DNA of 64,000 bases from Methylobacterium soli (GTDB lineage: Bacteria; Pseudomonadota; Alphaproteobacteria; Rhizobiales; Beijerinckiaceae): positions 1 to 64,000 of the forward strand of contig NZ_VZZK01000011.1 in assembly GCF_008806385.1 (NCBI RefSeq), given 5' to 3'. Within the stretch, counting starts at the first letter, position 1. Each line of letters starts with the position of its first letter. Positions 34,240 to 43,738 of this stretch are shown here, in pieces. A program made the translations under genes and the position numbers. Below the pieces are notes generated by a model that saw nothing but the letters and a program-made list of their open reading frames with translations, was not told the origin of the DNA and did not search any database.

Positions 34240-36245
34240 AGGCCATGGCCGGTGCCGCCCTCGACTCCGCGCAGGATCCGGGCCTGATCGGCGCCACCCA
34301 GACGGGCATCCCGCTGCGCCATCCCGCCAACCGGCGCTGGTGGATCGCCTTCGCGGGCGCGCTGTCGCTTCTCGGCGTGTTCGGCGCGGCGATCGTGTGG
34401 CTGCTCATCAACGGCGTCGGCATCTGGGGCAACAACAACGCCGTCGTCTGGGCCCTCGACATCGCCTCCTACGATTGGTGGATCGGCATCGCCTCGGGCA
34501 GCCTGCTGGTCTCGGCGGTGCTCCTGCTCCTCGGGGCGGAATGGCGCGGCGCCATCAACCGGATCGCCGAGACCTGCGCGCTTCTCTGCACCCTCGCGGC
34601 CGGGCTCTACCCGATCCTGCATCTCGGAAGGCCCTGGTTCTTCTACTGGAACCTGCCCTACCCGAACACGCTGGGGCTGTGGCCGCAATTCCGCTCGCCG
34701 CTGGTCTGGGACGCCATCGACATCGTCTCCTTCCTCGTGGTCAGCGTGAGCTTCTGGTATATCGGGCTCCTGCCCGATCTCGGCGCGCTGCGCGACCGCG
34801 CCTACGAGGCCGCCCTCGCCACGGAGGCGGAATACGGCCGGGTCCGCAAGCTGGCGCTCCTGAAGGCCCAGCTCTACGGCATCCTGGCGGCGGGCTGGCG
34901 CGGCTCGGCCTCGCATTGGCAGCTCTGGGTCCAGGCCTACCGCACCGTCGGGCTCCTCGGGGTGCTTCTCGTCGTCTCGCTGCAGACCGGCGCCTCGGTG
35001 ATGCTCGCGGGCTCCGTGCTGCCAGGCTGGCACGACACCATCCTGCCCGTGACTTTCCTGGTGAATGCGGTGTTCTCCGGTGTCGGCGTCACCGCGGCCC
35101 TCGTCGTGATGATCCGGGCCGTCTACGGGCTCGACGCCCTGATCACCGAGCGCCACCTCGCGATCCTCGCCCGGCTGTTGCTCTGCCTCGGCCTCGCCAG
35201 CCTCTACGGCTACGCCACCGAGCTCTTCTCGAGCTTCCTGCACGGGGATTCCTTCGCCCGCGCCACCCTGGTGCGGCGGATGACGGGCGCCCATGCCTGG
35301 GCCTTCTGGACCATCGTCGCCTGCATGCTGGTGCCGGTCCAGGCCTTCTGGTTCGCGTCCGCCCGGCGCTCCGGCCCCGCCATCGCGGCGATCGGCCTCC
35401 TCGTCGCCATCGGGGCCTATGCCGACCATTTCATGGTGCTGGTGGTGACGCTGCAGCAGGATTTCCTGCCCTCCTCGCGTCTCGCCTACAGCATCAGCAT
35501 CTGGGGCGTCGCCACCTTCGCGGGCTCGATCGGGCTGTTCCTGACGCTGCTGCTCCTCGTCCTGCGCTACCTGCCGGTGGTGTCGATCACGGAGACGCGC
35601 CGGCTCGCCCGCGATCACGGGCCGGCGGCCGGCGCCGGGGCCGGGGCCGCGGAGCCCGGCGATCCGCTCGCGGCCGCCGACGTCGACCCGCGCGACGCGC
35701 CGCTCTGGGGCATCAGCGCCGAATTCGCCTCCGAGGCCGAGCTCGCCGCGGCCGCGAAAGCGCTTCACCGCTTCCAATCCGAGCATGTCCATCTCGACGC
35801 GCACGGCCCCGTGCCGATCCCGCAGACGCTGCGGGCGCTCCGCATCCGCGACCGCACCATCCGCCCCTTCGCCATCCTGGGCGCGCTCCTCGGCGGCGGC
35901 GCCTTCCTGGCGATGTGCATCTACGCCACGGCCTTCGATTACACCTTCCTGATCGGCGGGCGCCCGCGCTTCTCCTGGCCCTCCTTCGTGGTGCCGAGCG
36001 TGTCCTTCGCGATGATGAGCGGGACGCTCGCGATCCACCTCGCGCTGCTGGTGCTCAACCGGCTGCCGCGCCTGAACCATCCGGCCTTCAACATCCCGGG
36101 CTTCTCGCGCTCCACGGTCGACCGCTACTTCCTCTCGGCCGAGGCGCAGGGCGACGCCTTCGACGCCGAGCGCATCGCCGAGACCCTCGCGGACCTGCCG
36201 CCGCAGGCCGGGCGCCCGATCGCGATCCGGCGGATCGCCCGATGA
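34236..36245 (+). CDS. Alternative Complex III fused subunits ActC-ActD
   Basis: 669 residues in one uninterrupted frame. The first 460 residues are an NrfD-type membrane subunit (ActC) with about ten helices; typical marks are ILHLGRPWFFYW and WHDTILPVTFLVNAVFSGV. After a Gly/Ala-rich linker (GPAAGAGAGAAEPGD) the C-terminal 190 residues match ActD (DUF3341): a soluble part with FASEAELAAAAKALH, then two transmembrane helices and RPRFSWPSFVVPSVSFAMM. In most organisms actC and actD are separate genes. ActC carries the quinol site. Overlaps both neighbours by ATGA. Confidence 0.9.
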   Translation: MKAMAGAALDSAQDPGLIGATQTGIPLRHPANRRWWIAFAGALSLLGVFGAAIVWLLINGVGIWGNNNAVVWALDIASYDWWIGIASGSLLVSAVLLLLGAEWRGAINRIAETCALLCTLAAGLYPILHLGRPWFFYWNLPYPNTLGLWPQFRSPLVWDAIDIVSFLVVSVSFWYIGLLPDLGALRDRAYEAALATEAEYGRVRKLALLKAQLYGILAAGWRGSASHWQLWVQAYRTVGLLGVLLVVSLQTGASVMLAGSVLPGWHDTILPVTFLVNAVFSGVGVTAALVVMIRAVYGLDALITERHLAILARLLLCLGLASLYGYATELFSSFLHGDSFARATLVRRMTGAHAWAFWTIVACMLVPVQAFWFASARRSGPAIAAIGLLVAIGAYADHFMVLVVTLQQDFLPSSRLAYSISIWGVATFAGSIGLFLTLLLLVLRYLPVVSITETRRLARDHGPAAGAGAGAAEPGDPLAAADVDPRDAPLWGISAEFASEAELAAAAKALHRFQSEHVHLDAHGPVPIPQTLRALRIRDRTIRPFAILGALLGGGAFLAMCIYATAFDYTFLIGGRPRFSWPSFVVPSVSFAMMSGTLAIHLALLVLNRLPRLNHPAFNIPGFSRSTVDRYFLSAEAQGDAFDAERIAETLADLPPQAGRPIAIRRIAR

Positions 36246-36772
36246 GCGCGCGCAACGCCCTCGCCCTGCTCGGCCTCCTCGCCCTCGCGGGTTGCGGCGA
36301 GGCCAACATGACCGAGCAGGACCGCGCCGACACCTGGGACAAGAACGCGTTCTTCGGGAAGGGCATGACGATGCGCCAGCCCGTGGCCGGCACCGTGCCG
36401 CGGGTCGACCCGGCGAAGGAAGTGCCGCAGCCCGCGCGCATCACCGAGTCGATGCTCGAGCGCGGGGCCGAGCGCTACGGCATCTTCTGCACCCCCTGCC
36501 ACGGCCGGGCCGGAAACGGCCGGGGCATGATCGTGGAACGCGGATTTCCCGCCGCGACGCTCGTCTCGGACCGGATGCGCGCCGAGAGCGCCGCCGAGAT
36601 CTACCGGGTGATCGCCCAGGGGCACCGGGCCATGTACGGCATGGCCCAGATGATCCCCTCCGCCGATCGCTGGGCCATCGTGGCCTATCTGCGCGCCCTC
36701 CAGGTGAGCCAGAATTCCGAGGTCGCGGGCCTGCCCGAGGAAGACCGGGCCAGGCTGGAGGCGCCACGATGA
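36242..36772 (+). CDS. actE: Alternative Complex III subunit ActE (monoheme lipoprotein cytochrome c)
   Basis: 176 residues. A lipoprotein signal with the lipobox LALAGC puts the mature protein on the membrane surface. One heme site, CTPCH, lies in YGIFCTPCHGRAGNGRGM, with the likely axial Met in AMYGMAQMIPSADRW. This is the ActE architecture. It hands electrons on from ActA/ActB. Overlaps the actD-containing fusion and actF by ATGA. Confidence 0.92.
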   Translation: MSARNALALLGLLALAGCGEANMTEQDRADTWDKNAFFGKGMTMRQPVAGTVPRVDPAKEVPQPARITESMLERGAERYGIFCTPCHGRAGNGRGMIVERGFPAATLVSDRMRAESAAEIYRVIAQGHRAMYGMAQMIPSADRWAIVAYLRALQVSQNSEVAGLPEEDRARLEAPR

Positions 36773-37818
36773 CGCCGCCCACCGCCCGCCGCTCCGGCCT
36801 CGCGGCCGCTTCCGGCCTCGCCCTGATCGCCCTGGCTGGCCTGTCGCTCGGCTGGCGCGCCGCGATGCTGTCCTATCTCGCGGCCTGGCTCGTGCTGCTC
36901 GCCCTTCCGGTCGGGGCGATTCCGCTGGTGATCGCGATGGAACGCTTTGCCGGCCGGGAGAGCGGAACCGAGACGGCGCTGCTCGCGGCCCTGCGCCGCC
37001 TCCTGGCGCTGATGCCGGTCGCCGGCCTCCTCGCCCTCCCGGTCCTTGCCTGCCTCGGCCTCCTCTACCCCTGGGCGCGGGGGGCCACCCCCGCGACGCC
37101 CCTCGCGGCGATCTGGCTCACCCCCGCCTTCTTCGCGGCCCGCCTGATCCTCTTCCTCGGAGCCTGGCTCTGGCTCGCCCGCCGTCTCGCGCGCTTGGGC
37201 GGCATCGATGCGCGCGGCGCCATCCTGGGGATCGGCCTCCATGCCGTGGTCGGCACGCTTCTGGTCACCGACCTCGTCGCCTCCCTCGACCATCGCCTCG
37301 GCTCGAGCCTTATGGGCCTTCTCATCCTGATCAGCTGGAGCGGCCTCGCCGCCGCGGTGGCGGTGCTCCTGTGCCCGGCCCCGACCGAGCCGGCGCGCGC
37401 CGAGATCCGGCTGATCCTGCTCGTCGTCCCGACGGCACTCTGGGCCTTCCTGCACTTCGTCCAGTTCCTCATCGTCTGGTCGGCGAACCTGCCGGACGAG
37501 GTGCTCTGGTACTTCGCCCGCGGCGGCTGGTCCGGGCGGGGCCTCGCCATCCTGGGCGGCGGCGTCGCGCTGCTCGGGGCGGTCCTGACCCTGCGGCCGG
37601 GCCCTGGCACCGCCCGGCTGCTCGCCTGGCCGATCGTGGCCCTGCACGCGGCCGAGATGTTCTGGTTCGTGACGCCGGCCCTGCGCGACCGTTTCGTGCT
37701 CGCCTGGACCGACATCCTGGCGTTGGCGGCGGTGCTGTGCCTCGCCGTCGCGGCCCTGCCGGTCGGGGCGCGGCTCATGCGGCCAGGACCGGCCGCCCCC
37801 GGGAGGGCCGCCGCGTGA
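36769..37818 (+). CDS. actF: Alternative Complex III subunit ActF (membrane protein)
   Basis: 349 residues, about ten transmembrane helices, no cofactor site. ActF resembles half of ActC and completes the membrane part of the complex. Position and length fit actF, which always follows actE. The MERFAGRESGTETALLAALRRLL and WFVTPALRDRFVLAWTDIL loops are typical. It shares ATGA and GTGA overlaps with its neighbours. Confidence 0.88.
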   Translation: MTPPTARRSGLAAASGLALIALAGLSLGWRAAMLSYLAAWLVLLALPVGAIPLVIAMERFAGRESGTETALLAALRRLLALMPVAGLLALPVLACLGLLYPWARGATPATPLAAIWLTPAFFAARLILFLGAWLWLARRLARLGGIDARGAILGIGLHAVVGTLLVTDLVASLDHRLGSSLMGLLILISWSGLAAAVAVLLCPAPTEPARAEIRLILLVVPTALWAFLHFVQFLIVWSANLPDEVLWYFARGGWSGRGLAILGGGVALLGAVLTLRPGPGTARLLAWPIVALHAAEMFWFVTPALRDRFVLAWTDILALAAVLCLAVAALPVGARLMRPGPAAPGRAAA

Positions 37819-38285
37819 ACCAGAATGACGGACGCTCTCATCTCGGCCTCATCCCGGCGATCCTCGCGGGCCTCGCCCTGCGCCGCAGCGGCCTGCTGCC
37901 GAAGCGGCGCGAGGCCGCCGCCGAGGCGCACGGCTTTGAGCCCGGCTACGAGAAGACCGACGTCGATGTCGGCAAGACCGCGATCGCCATGGGCGGCCTC
38001 GCGGGGAGCGCCCTGGTCGCCGTGATGCTCATGCTCTGGTTCCTGACGAGCTACTCCGCCAGCCAGCGCCGGTCCCAGCCCGCGCTGACGCCGCAGCAGA
38101 GCGCCCGGGTGAACCCGCCCGCCCCCAACCTTCAGACCAATCCCTTCGCGGATATCGACCGGCTGCGCGCCGCGGAATCGGCGCGGCTCGACGGTTACGG
38201 CTTCACCGACGGCACGCGCCAGCGCGCCCGCATTCCGATCGGCCGGGCGATGACGCTGACGGTCGGCCGACCGCTGGATCCTTGA
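37815..38285 (+). CDS. Small membrane protein associated with Alternative Complex III
   Basis: 156 residues from GTG 37815 (overlap with actF). One transmembrane helix (AIAMGGLAGSALVAVMLMLWFL) near residues 56-77; the C-terminal domain has LQTNPFADIDRLRAAE, YGFTDGTRQRARIPIGRAM. The motif RIPIxRAM and the position between actF and the oxidase genes recur in ACIII clusters, but the protein has no established role. It may help attach the complex to the caa3 oxidase; that is inference. Confidence 0.7.
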   Translation: MNQNDGRSHLGLIPAILAGLALRRSGLLPKRREAAAEAHGFEPGYEKTDVDVGKTAIAMGGLAGSALVAVMLMLWFLTSYSASQRRSQPALTPQQSARVNPPAPNLQTNPFADIDRLRAAESARLDGYGFTDGTRQRARIPIGRAMTLTVGRPLDP

Positions 38286-38289
38286 GCCG

Positions 38290-39255
38290 ATGTCGCCGCA
38301 TCAATCCGCCCTCGAACTCTGGCCGGCCTCCGCCTCCGCCGTCGCGGTCGAGACCGATTACCTGATCCTCGCCTTCACGGTGCTGACGCTCGTCCTCACC
38401 GTGCCGGTCTTCCTCGGCATCACGTATTTCGCGATCCGCTACCGGGACGGCGTCGAGGCCGACCGGGACACCAGCGGCCTGCGCTCGAACCTGATCGAGA
38501 TCAGCTGGATGCTGATCCCCTTCCTGCTGACGCTGATCTTCTTCGCCTGGGGCGCGCGCCTGTTCATCATCTCGAAGAACCCGCCCGCGGACACGATGGT
38601 GATCGAGGCGATCGGCCGGCAATGGATGTGGAAGTTCCAGCACCCGACCGGCCAGTCCGAGATCAACGACCTGCACCTTCCGGTCGGCCAGCCGATCAAG
38701 ATCCGGATCATCAGCCAGGACGTGATCCACGCCCTCTACCTGCCGGCGCTGCGCGTCCAGATGGCGGCTCTGCCCGACCGCTACACCGAGCTCTGGTTCA
38801 AGGCCGACCGGACGGGCACCTTCCGGCTCTACTGCTCGGAATATTGCGGCAGCGACCATTCGGTGATGGACGGCAACCTCACCCTGATGACCCAGAGCGA
38901 CTACCAGCATTGGCTGACGCATTCGGGGGCGCAGATCACCGCCGTGGCGGCGGGGCGCGCCATCTACAACGCCTATGGCTGCGGCGCCTGCCACGATGCG
39001 CGCGCCCAGGTGAAGGCGCCGAAACTCGCCGGCCTGTTCGGCCGCCCGGTGAAGCTCGCGGATGGCCGCACCGTCACGGCCGACGAGAATTACCTGCGCG
39101 AGAAGATCCTCAACCCGAACGGCAACCGCCTCGCGGAAGGGTACAAGCAGATCATGCCGAGCTTCGCGGGCGTGATCCCGGCCGACGATCTCGGCCGGCT
39201 GATCGACTACCTCAAGGCCGACACCCAGACCGCCGACGGGGAGGCGACGCGATGA
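38290..39255 (+). CDS. coxB: Cytochrome c oxidase subunit II with fused cytochrome c domain (caa3 type)
   Basis: 321 residues. Two N-terminal transmembrane helices, a CuA cupredoxin domain with ligands in [15 protein letters not shown], and a C-terminal cytochrome c domain with CGACH (in [11 protein letters not shown]) and the axial Met in IMPSFAGV. The fused heme domain marks it as caa3 type. Subunit II takes electrons from ActE or a soluble cytochrome. Four bases after the preceding gene. Confidence 0.93.
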   Translation: MSPHQSALELWPASASAVAVETDYLILAFTVLTLVLTVPVFLGITYFAIRYRDGVEADRDTSGLRSNLIEISWMLIPFLLTLIFFAWGARLFIISKNPPADTMVIEAIGRQWMWKFQHPTGQSEINDLHLPVGQPIKIRIISQDVIHALYLPALRVQMAALPDRYTELWFKADRTGTFRLYCSEYCGSDHSVMDGNLTLMTQSDYQHWLTHSGAQITAVAAGRAIYNAYGCGACHDARAQVKAPKLAGLFGRPVKLADGRTVTADENYLREKILNPNGNRLAEGYKQIMPSFAGVIPADDLGRLIDYLKADTQTADGEATR

Positions 39256-40931
39256 GCGGCACCAGCGCGATCGAATCCGGCTTCGCCGAGCGCGAGCCCC
39301 ATATCCCCGAGCCGACCCTCGACCGGCCGATCGACTACCTCCACGCGCAATCCACCCTGCGCTCGTGGTTCCTCGCCACCGACCACAAGCGCATCGCGAT
39401 CCTCTACCTCGCCAGCATCACGGCCTTCTTCATCATCGGGGCGGTGGCGGCCGGCATCGTGCGCCTCGCCCTCGTCGTGCCGGACGGCGCGATCCTGACG
39501 AACGACACCTACAACAAGGCCTTCACCATCCACGGCGTCGTGATGGTGTGGTTCTTCCTGATCCCGTCGATCCCCGCGACCTTCGGCAACTTCCTGATCC
39601 CGCTGATGATCGGGGCAAAGGACCTCGCCTTCCCCAAGCTCAACCTGACGAGCTGGTACATCTTCATGGCGGGGGCGCTCTTCACCATGGTCTCGGTGGT
39701 GCTCGGCGGCGTCGACACCGGCTGGACCTTCTACGCGCCCCTCTCCACCGCCTTCTCGAACAGCTGGGTCCTGCCCGCGCTGATCGGCGTCACCATCGTG
39801 GGGTTCTCCTCGATCCTGACGGGCCTGAACTTCGTCGTGACGATCCACACGATGCGCACCCCCGGCATGACCTGGTTCCGGCTGCCGATCTTCGTCTGGG
39901 CGCATTACGCCACGAGCCTGATCTTCCTCCTCGCCACCCCGGTCATCACCACGGCGCTGATCCTGCTCATCCTGGAGCGCGCCTTTCATATCGGGGTGTT
40001 CGATCCGGCCTATGGCGGCGACCCGGTGCTGTTCCAGCACCTGTTCTGGTTCTACTCGCACCCGGCGGTCTACATCATGGTCCTGCCCGGCATGGGGGTG
40101 ATCTCCGAGATCGTGCCGGCCTTCGCCCAGAAGAAGCTCTTCGGCTACCGCTTCGTCGCCTACGCGTCGATCGGGCTCGCCTCGGTAACCTTCTTCGTCT
40201 GGGGCCACCACATGTTCGTGAACGGCCAGAGCGACCTCGCGAGCCTCGCCTTCTCGGCGCTCTCCTTCGCGGTCGCGGTGCCCTCGGCGGTCAAAGTCTA
40301 CAATTGGACCGCGACGATCCATAAGGGCCGCATCCGTCTCGACACGCCGATGCTCTACGCCATGGGGTATATCGGCCTGTTCGTGCTGGGCGGCCTGACC
40401 GGGCTCTACCTCGCGACGCTGGCCATCAACCAGCACATCCACGCGACCTACTTCGTGGTGGCGCACTTCCACTACATCATGGTCGGCGGCACGGTGCTGG
40501 CGTTCCTCGGCGGCCTGCACTTCTGGTGGCCGAAATTCACGGGCCGGATGTACAACGAGGCCTGGGGCCGGATCTCGGCCCTGTTCATCTTCATCGGCTT
40601 CAACGTCACCTTCTTCCCGCAATTCATCCTCGGCTATCTCGGCATGCCGCGGCGCTACGGGACCTATCCGCCCGAGTTCCAGCTTCTCAACGTCCTGTCC
40701 TCGGCGGGCGCCACCATCCTGGCGGCGGGCTATCTCTTCCCGATGGTCTACCTCCTCTACTCGCTCTGGTTCGGGAGGCGCGCGCCCGCCAACCCGTGGG
40801 ACGCAAAGGGGCTCGAATGGGAGACGGCCTCCCCGCCGCCGCCGCACAACTTCCTGTCCCTGCCCGAGGTGCCGCGCGTGCCCTACGATTACCCGATCCA
40901 GGAGCGCGAATCCGGGAGGCAGCACACGTGA
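39252..40931 (+). CDS. coxA: Cytochrome c oxidase subunit I, A2-type
   Basis: 559 residues, 12 transmembrane helices. Heme a, heme a3 and CuB ligands are in place ([47 protein letters not shown]). The D-channel glutamate normally seen as HPEVY is replaced: the sequence is YSHPAVY, the mark of A2-type enzymes such as the caa3 oxidases of Thermus and Rhodothermus. Reduces O2 to water and pumps protons. Coupled by ATGA to subunit II. Confidence 0.95.
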   Translation: MSGTSAIESGFAEREPHIPEPTLDRPIDYLHAQSTLRSWFLATDHKRIAILYLASITAFFIIGAVAAGIVRLALVVPDGAILTNDTYNKAFTIHGVVMVWFFLIPSIPATFGNFLIPLMIGAKDLAFPKLNLTSWYIFMAGALFTMVSVVLGGVDTGWTFYAPLSTAFSNSWVLPALIGVTIVGFSSILTGLNFVVTIHTMRTPGMTWFRLPIFVWAHYATSLIFLLATPVITTALILLILERAFHIGVFDPAYGGDPVLFQHLFWFYSHPAVYIMVLPGMGVISEIVPAFAQKKLFGYRFVAYASIGLASVTFFVWGHHMFVNGQSDLASLAFSALSFAVAVPSAVKVYNWTATIHKGRIRLDTPMLYAMGYIGLFVLGGLTGLYLATLAINQHIHATYFVVAHFHYIMVGGTVLAFLGGLHFWWPKFTGRMYNEAWGRISALFIFIGFNVTFFPQFILGYLGMPRRYGTYPPEFQLLNVLSSAGATILAAGYLFPMVYLLYSLWFGRRAPANPWDAKGLEWETASPPPPHNFLSLPEVPRVPYDYPIQERESGRQHT

Positions 40932-41599
40932 GCCGCGAGGCCGAGCCCCCGATGGCACCGGGTGTCGGCGTGGCGCGCGTCGAGCACTTCGCCACGGTGG
41001 AGCAGCAGCGCCACGCGGCGGTGCTCGGCATCTGGGCCTGGCTCGTCACCGAATTGCTGCTCTTCTCCGCGCTCTTCCTCGTGGCGCTGGTCCTGCGGCT
41101 GCAGCACCCGGAGGCCGTCAAGGCCGCCGCCCTGCATCTCAAGTTCTGGATCGGGGCCGTCAACACCGTGGTGCTGATCTGCTCCAGCCTCACCATGTCG
41201 ATGGCGATCGCGTTCTCGCGCATGGGCTGGCAGCGGGCGATGGTGCGGGCGATGCTGGCGACCGCGGCGCTCGGAAGCCTCTTCCTCGTGCTCAAGGGCT
41301 ACGAGTATTACGCCGATTACGAGGAGCACATGATGCCGTTCCTGGCGCTGCGCCCCTACGCGCTCGCCGAGACGCCGGCCTCGCGCCTGTTCGTGAACCT
41401 CTATTACGTGGCGACCTCGCTGCACGGCCTGCACCTGTTCACCGGCATCAGTATCCTGCTCGGCATGACCTGGATGGCGGCCAAGCCCGGCTTCCTGGCC
41501 CGCCACCAGAACTGGATCGAGGTCTACGGCCTCTACTGGCACTTCATCGACCTGATCTGGATCCTCGCCTTCCCGATCCTCTACGTGGTCAACCGTTAG
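40928..41599 (+). CDS. coxC: Cytochrome c oxidase subunit III
   Basis: 223 residues from GTG 40928, overlapping the coxA stop; an ATG at 40952 is the alternative. Five helices, short-form COX3. Family marks: [35 protein letters not shown] and [17 protein letters not shown]. Stabilises the core enzyme. Confidence 0.93.
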   Translation: MSREAEPPMAPGVGVARVEHFATVEQQRHAAVLGIWAWLVTELLLFSALFLVALVLRLQHPEAVKAAALHLKFWIGAVNTVVLICSSLTMSMAIAFSRMGWQRAMVRAMLATAALGSLFLVLKGYEYYADYEEHMMPFLALRPYALAETPASRLFVNLYYVATSLHGLHLFTGISILLGMTWMAAKPGFLARHQNWIEVYGLYWHFIDLIWILAFPILYVVNR

Positions 41600-41607
41600 G
41601 CCGAGCC

Positions 41608-41919
41608 ATGCGCAATCCCCTCGCGCGCCTCACCGACGAGGACCGCGCCCGCCTCCGGCAGCACCTGCGCGTGCCGGTCCTCAGCTTCCTGGCGCTGCTC
41701 GGCCTGCTCGCCGTCAACGTCACCCTCGGGGCGACGCTGCCCTTCGCGCAGGTCTGGGCTCTCGAGCTCGCCGTCGTCGCCGTGATGGTGGCGGTCATCC
41801 TTCTGTTTTCCATGGAGATCCGGCACGAGCCGCCCCTGGTGCGGCTGTTTGCCGGCCTCGGCTTCTTCTGGGTCGCGATCCTCGTCGGAATGACGCTGAC
41901 CGATTACCTCGGGCGCTGA
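41608..41919 (+). CDS. Cytochrome c oxidase subunit IV-like membrane protein
   Basis: 103 residues, three hydrophobic segments (VLSFLALLGLLAVNVTL, ELAVVAVMVAVILLF, LVRLFAGLGFFWVAIL). Size, topology and place after subunit III fit the prokaryotic COX4 family (ctaF/caaD-like). Ends the act-cox transcript. It starts 8 bases after coxC, without a strong ribosome site. Confidence 0.8.
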   Translation: MRNPLARLTDEDRARLRQHLRVPVLSFLALLGLLAVNVTLGATLPFAQVWALELAVVAVMVAVILLFSMEIRHEPPLVRLFAGLGFFWVAILVGMTLTDYLGR

Positions 41920-41933
41920 TCGGTTACGAGTCA

Positions 41934-41950
41934 CGGTTGTTCCGCAACCG
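41934..41950 (+). terminator. Short hairpin after the oxidase operon
   Basis: CGGTTG pairs with CAACCG around TTCCG, 14 bases after the last oxidase gene. Short stem and no clean U-tract, so it is only a weak terminator candidate. Confidence 0.3.
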
Positions 41951-42037
41951 GAAGGCTTCTAAATCTCGGCCTGAGCTCCCGCGCGCCGGGCGCCATCTCC
42001 CGCCCTTCCGCGCGAACCCACGGCCGAACGAGACCCC

Positions 42038-42868
42038 ATGTGCGAATTGCTCGGCATGAGCGCGAACGTGCCCACCGATATCCGCTTCTCCTTCGCGGCG
42101 CTGGCGCGGCGCGGCGGCGAGACCGGGCCGCACGTGGATGGCTGGGGCATCACCTTCTACGAGGGGCGCGGCTGCCGCAGCTTCCACGACCCGGAGCCGA
42201 GCGCCCGCTCGGAGCTCGCCAAGCTCCTGCGCAACTACCCGATCAAGAGCCGGATCGTGATCGCGCATGTGCGCAAGGCCAATCGCGGGCGCGTCTCTCT
42301 GGAGAACACGCATCCCTTCACCCGCGAATTGTGGGGCCGGCGCTGGACCTTCGCGCATAACGGCCAGCTCCGGGGCGTGAAGAAGCTGCCCCTGCGGGGC
42401 TTCGAGCCCGTCGGCACCACGGATAGCGAGCACGCCTTCTGCTGGATGCTGGGCCAGCTCCAGCAAAGCTGGCGCGCGCTCCCGCGCCCGGCCGTGCTCG
42501 ACCGCGCCGTGGCCGACCTCTCGGCGGAGCTGCACGCGCTCGGCGTCTTCAACATGCTGCTCTCCGACAGCCGCACCCTCTACGCCCATTGCGGCAAGCG
42601 GCTGTGCTACCTCACGCGCTGCGCGCCCTTCGGCACCGCGACCCTGATCGACGAGGATTGGCGGGTCGATTTCGCGCAGGAGACCACCGAGCGGGATATC
42701 GTCACGGTCATCGCCACCCAGGCCCTGACCCGGGACGAGCTCTGGACCGACGTCGCGCGCGGCGACGTGCTCGTGCTGCGCGATGGCGGCATCCGCCTGC
42801 TGACGCCCGGCACGAGGCCCGCCAAGACCGTGACGGCGCCCCCGACGCCTGTTGACGCGCGGGCTTAA
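42038..42868 (+). CDS. Class II glutamine amidotransferase (YafJ type)
   Basis: 276 residues. The N-terminal nucleophile Cys2 is in MCELLGMSAN, and HVRKANRG, the FAHNGQLRG motif and TTDSEHAFCWML are the Ntn-hydrolase glutaminase marks. No synthase domain follows, so it is a stand-alone YafJ-like protein; the acceptor reaction is unknown. Not obviously related to the oxidase operon upstream. Confidence 0.9.
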   Translation: MCELLGMSANVPTDIRFSFAALARRGGETGPHVDGWGITFYEGRGCRSFHDPEPSARSELAKLLRNYPIKSRIVIAHVRKANRGRVSLENTHPFTRELWGRRWTFAHNGQLRGVKKLPLRGFEPVGTTDSEHAFCWMLGQLQQSWRALPRPAVLDRAVADLSAELHALGVFNMLLSDSRTLYAHCGKRLCYLTRCAPFGTATLIDEDWRVDFAQETTERDIVTVIATQALTRDELWTDVARGDVLVLRDGGIRLLTPGTRPAKTVTAPPTPVDARA

Positions 42869-42994
42869 GCTCAACCGTGTCGCGGCCTGGAAGGGTGCGC
42901 CGGGCGGCGCGATGCGCTACAACAGGCACAAATCCCTGCGCCCGCCGGAACCGGACCGCCGGCCAGCGCCGAACATCCAAGAACAAGACGAGCC

Positions 42995-43738
42995 ATGAGA
43001 AGCGACGAGATTCAGACCGCCCCTGACCGCCGCCTGGATCAGGATTCGGATGCCCGTCCGAACCTGTCGCCGAGCATCCGCACCCATCTCGGCGATCACC
43101 TGCGGACGGCCTACGAATCGATCGGCCAGGCCGATCTCCCGAGCCGGTTCGCCGACCTGATCGAGAAGCTCGAAGCCGCCCTGAAGGCGCGCGGCGAGGC
43201 CATCGAGCCCGAGTTCCGCAACGGTCTGCTCGCCGCGGTGCCGAGCCTGCGCGCCTTCGCGTTGTCGCTGACCTCGAACCCCGCGCGCTCGGACGACCTT
43301 GTGCAGGACACGCTTCTCAAGGGCTGGCAGCACCGGGCCCGCTTCCAGCCGGGCACCAACCTGAACGCGTGGCTGTTCACGATCCTGCGAAACATCTTCT
43401 ACTCGGATCACCGCAAGCGCGTCCGCGAGGTCGAGGACCAGGACGGTTCCTACGCGGCGCGCCTCGCGACGGCGCCGCACCAGGGCGACCGCCTCGACGT
43501 CGAGGATCTCCAGAGCGCCCTGGCCAAGCTCCCGCCGGATCAGCGCGAGGCCCTCGTGCTCGTCGGCGCCGAGGGCGTCTCCTACGAGGAGGCCGCCACC
43601 ATCATGGGCTGCAAGGTCGGCACGGTGAAGAGCCGGGTCAGCCGCGCGCGCGGCCGCCTCGCCGAACTCCTCGGCTATGACGAGGAAGATCTCGGGTCCG
43701 ACCGCTTCATCCAATCGGCCATGCCGAAGGACGCGTGA
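42995..43738 (+). CDS. ECF sigma factor with N-terminal NepR-like domain (EcfG-like fusion)
   Basis: 247 residues. Residues 27-63 (SIRTHLGDHLRTAYES, then LPSRFADLIEKLEAAL) follow the NepR anti-sigma pattern: HxGxxLRxxY, then LPxRFxxLIxxLE. Residues 75-145 are sigma region 2 (SNPARSDDLVQDTLLKGW, NLNAWLFTILRNIFYSDHRK), and about 165-230 are region 4 (LPPDQREALVLVGAEGVSYEE, GTVKSRVSRARGRL). EcfG normally is about 180 residues and NepR is a separate protein sequestered by PhyR. The fusion suggests a self-inhibited sigma factor. A second NepR-like gene lies at 44533. The reading is from motif similarity and needs a profile check. Confidence 0.82.
   Translation: MRSDEIQTAPDRRLDQDSDARPNLSPSIRTHLGDHLRTAYESIGQADLPSRFADLIEKLEAALKARGEAIEPEFRNGLLAAVPSLRAFALSLTSNPARSDDLVQDTLLKGWQHRARFQPGTNLNAWLFTILRNIFYSDHRKRVREVEDQDGSYAARLATAPHQGDRLDVEDLQSALAKLPPDQREALVLVGAEGVSYEEAATIMGCKVGTVKSRVSRARGRLAELLGYDEEDLGSDRFIQSAMPKDA

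Noticed and set aside
31213..36080. Minus-strand open frames opposite actB and the actC-actD fusion
   Set aside because: Same explanation; the plus-strand proteins carry heme and FeS motifs in order.
39207..40958. Minus-strand frame opposite cytochrome oxidase subunit I
   Set aside because: Antisense shadow of a highly conserved gene.
42947..42990. GGAAC upstream of the NepR-sigma fusion as an autoregulatory EcfG promoter
   Set aside because: No CGTT at 16-17 bases downstream, so it does not fit the two-part consensus.
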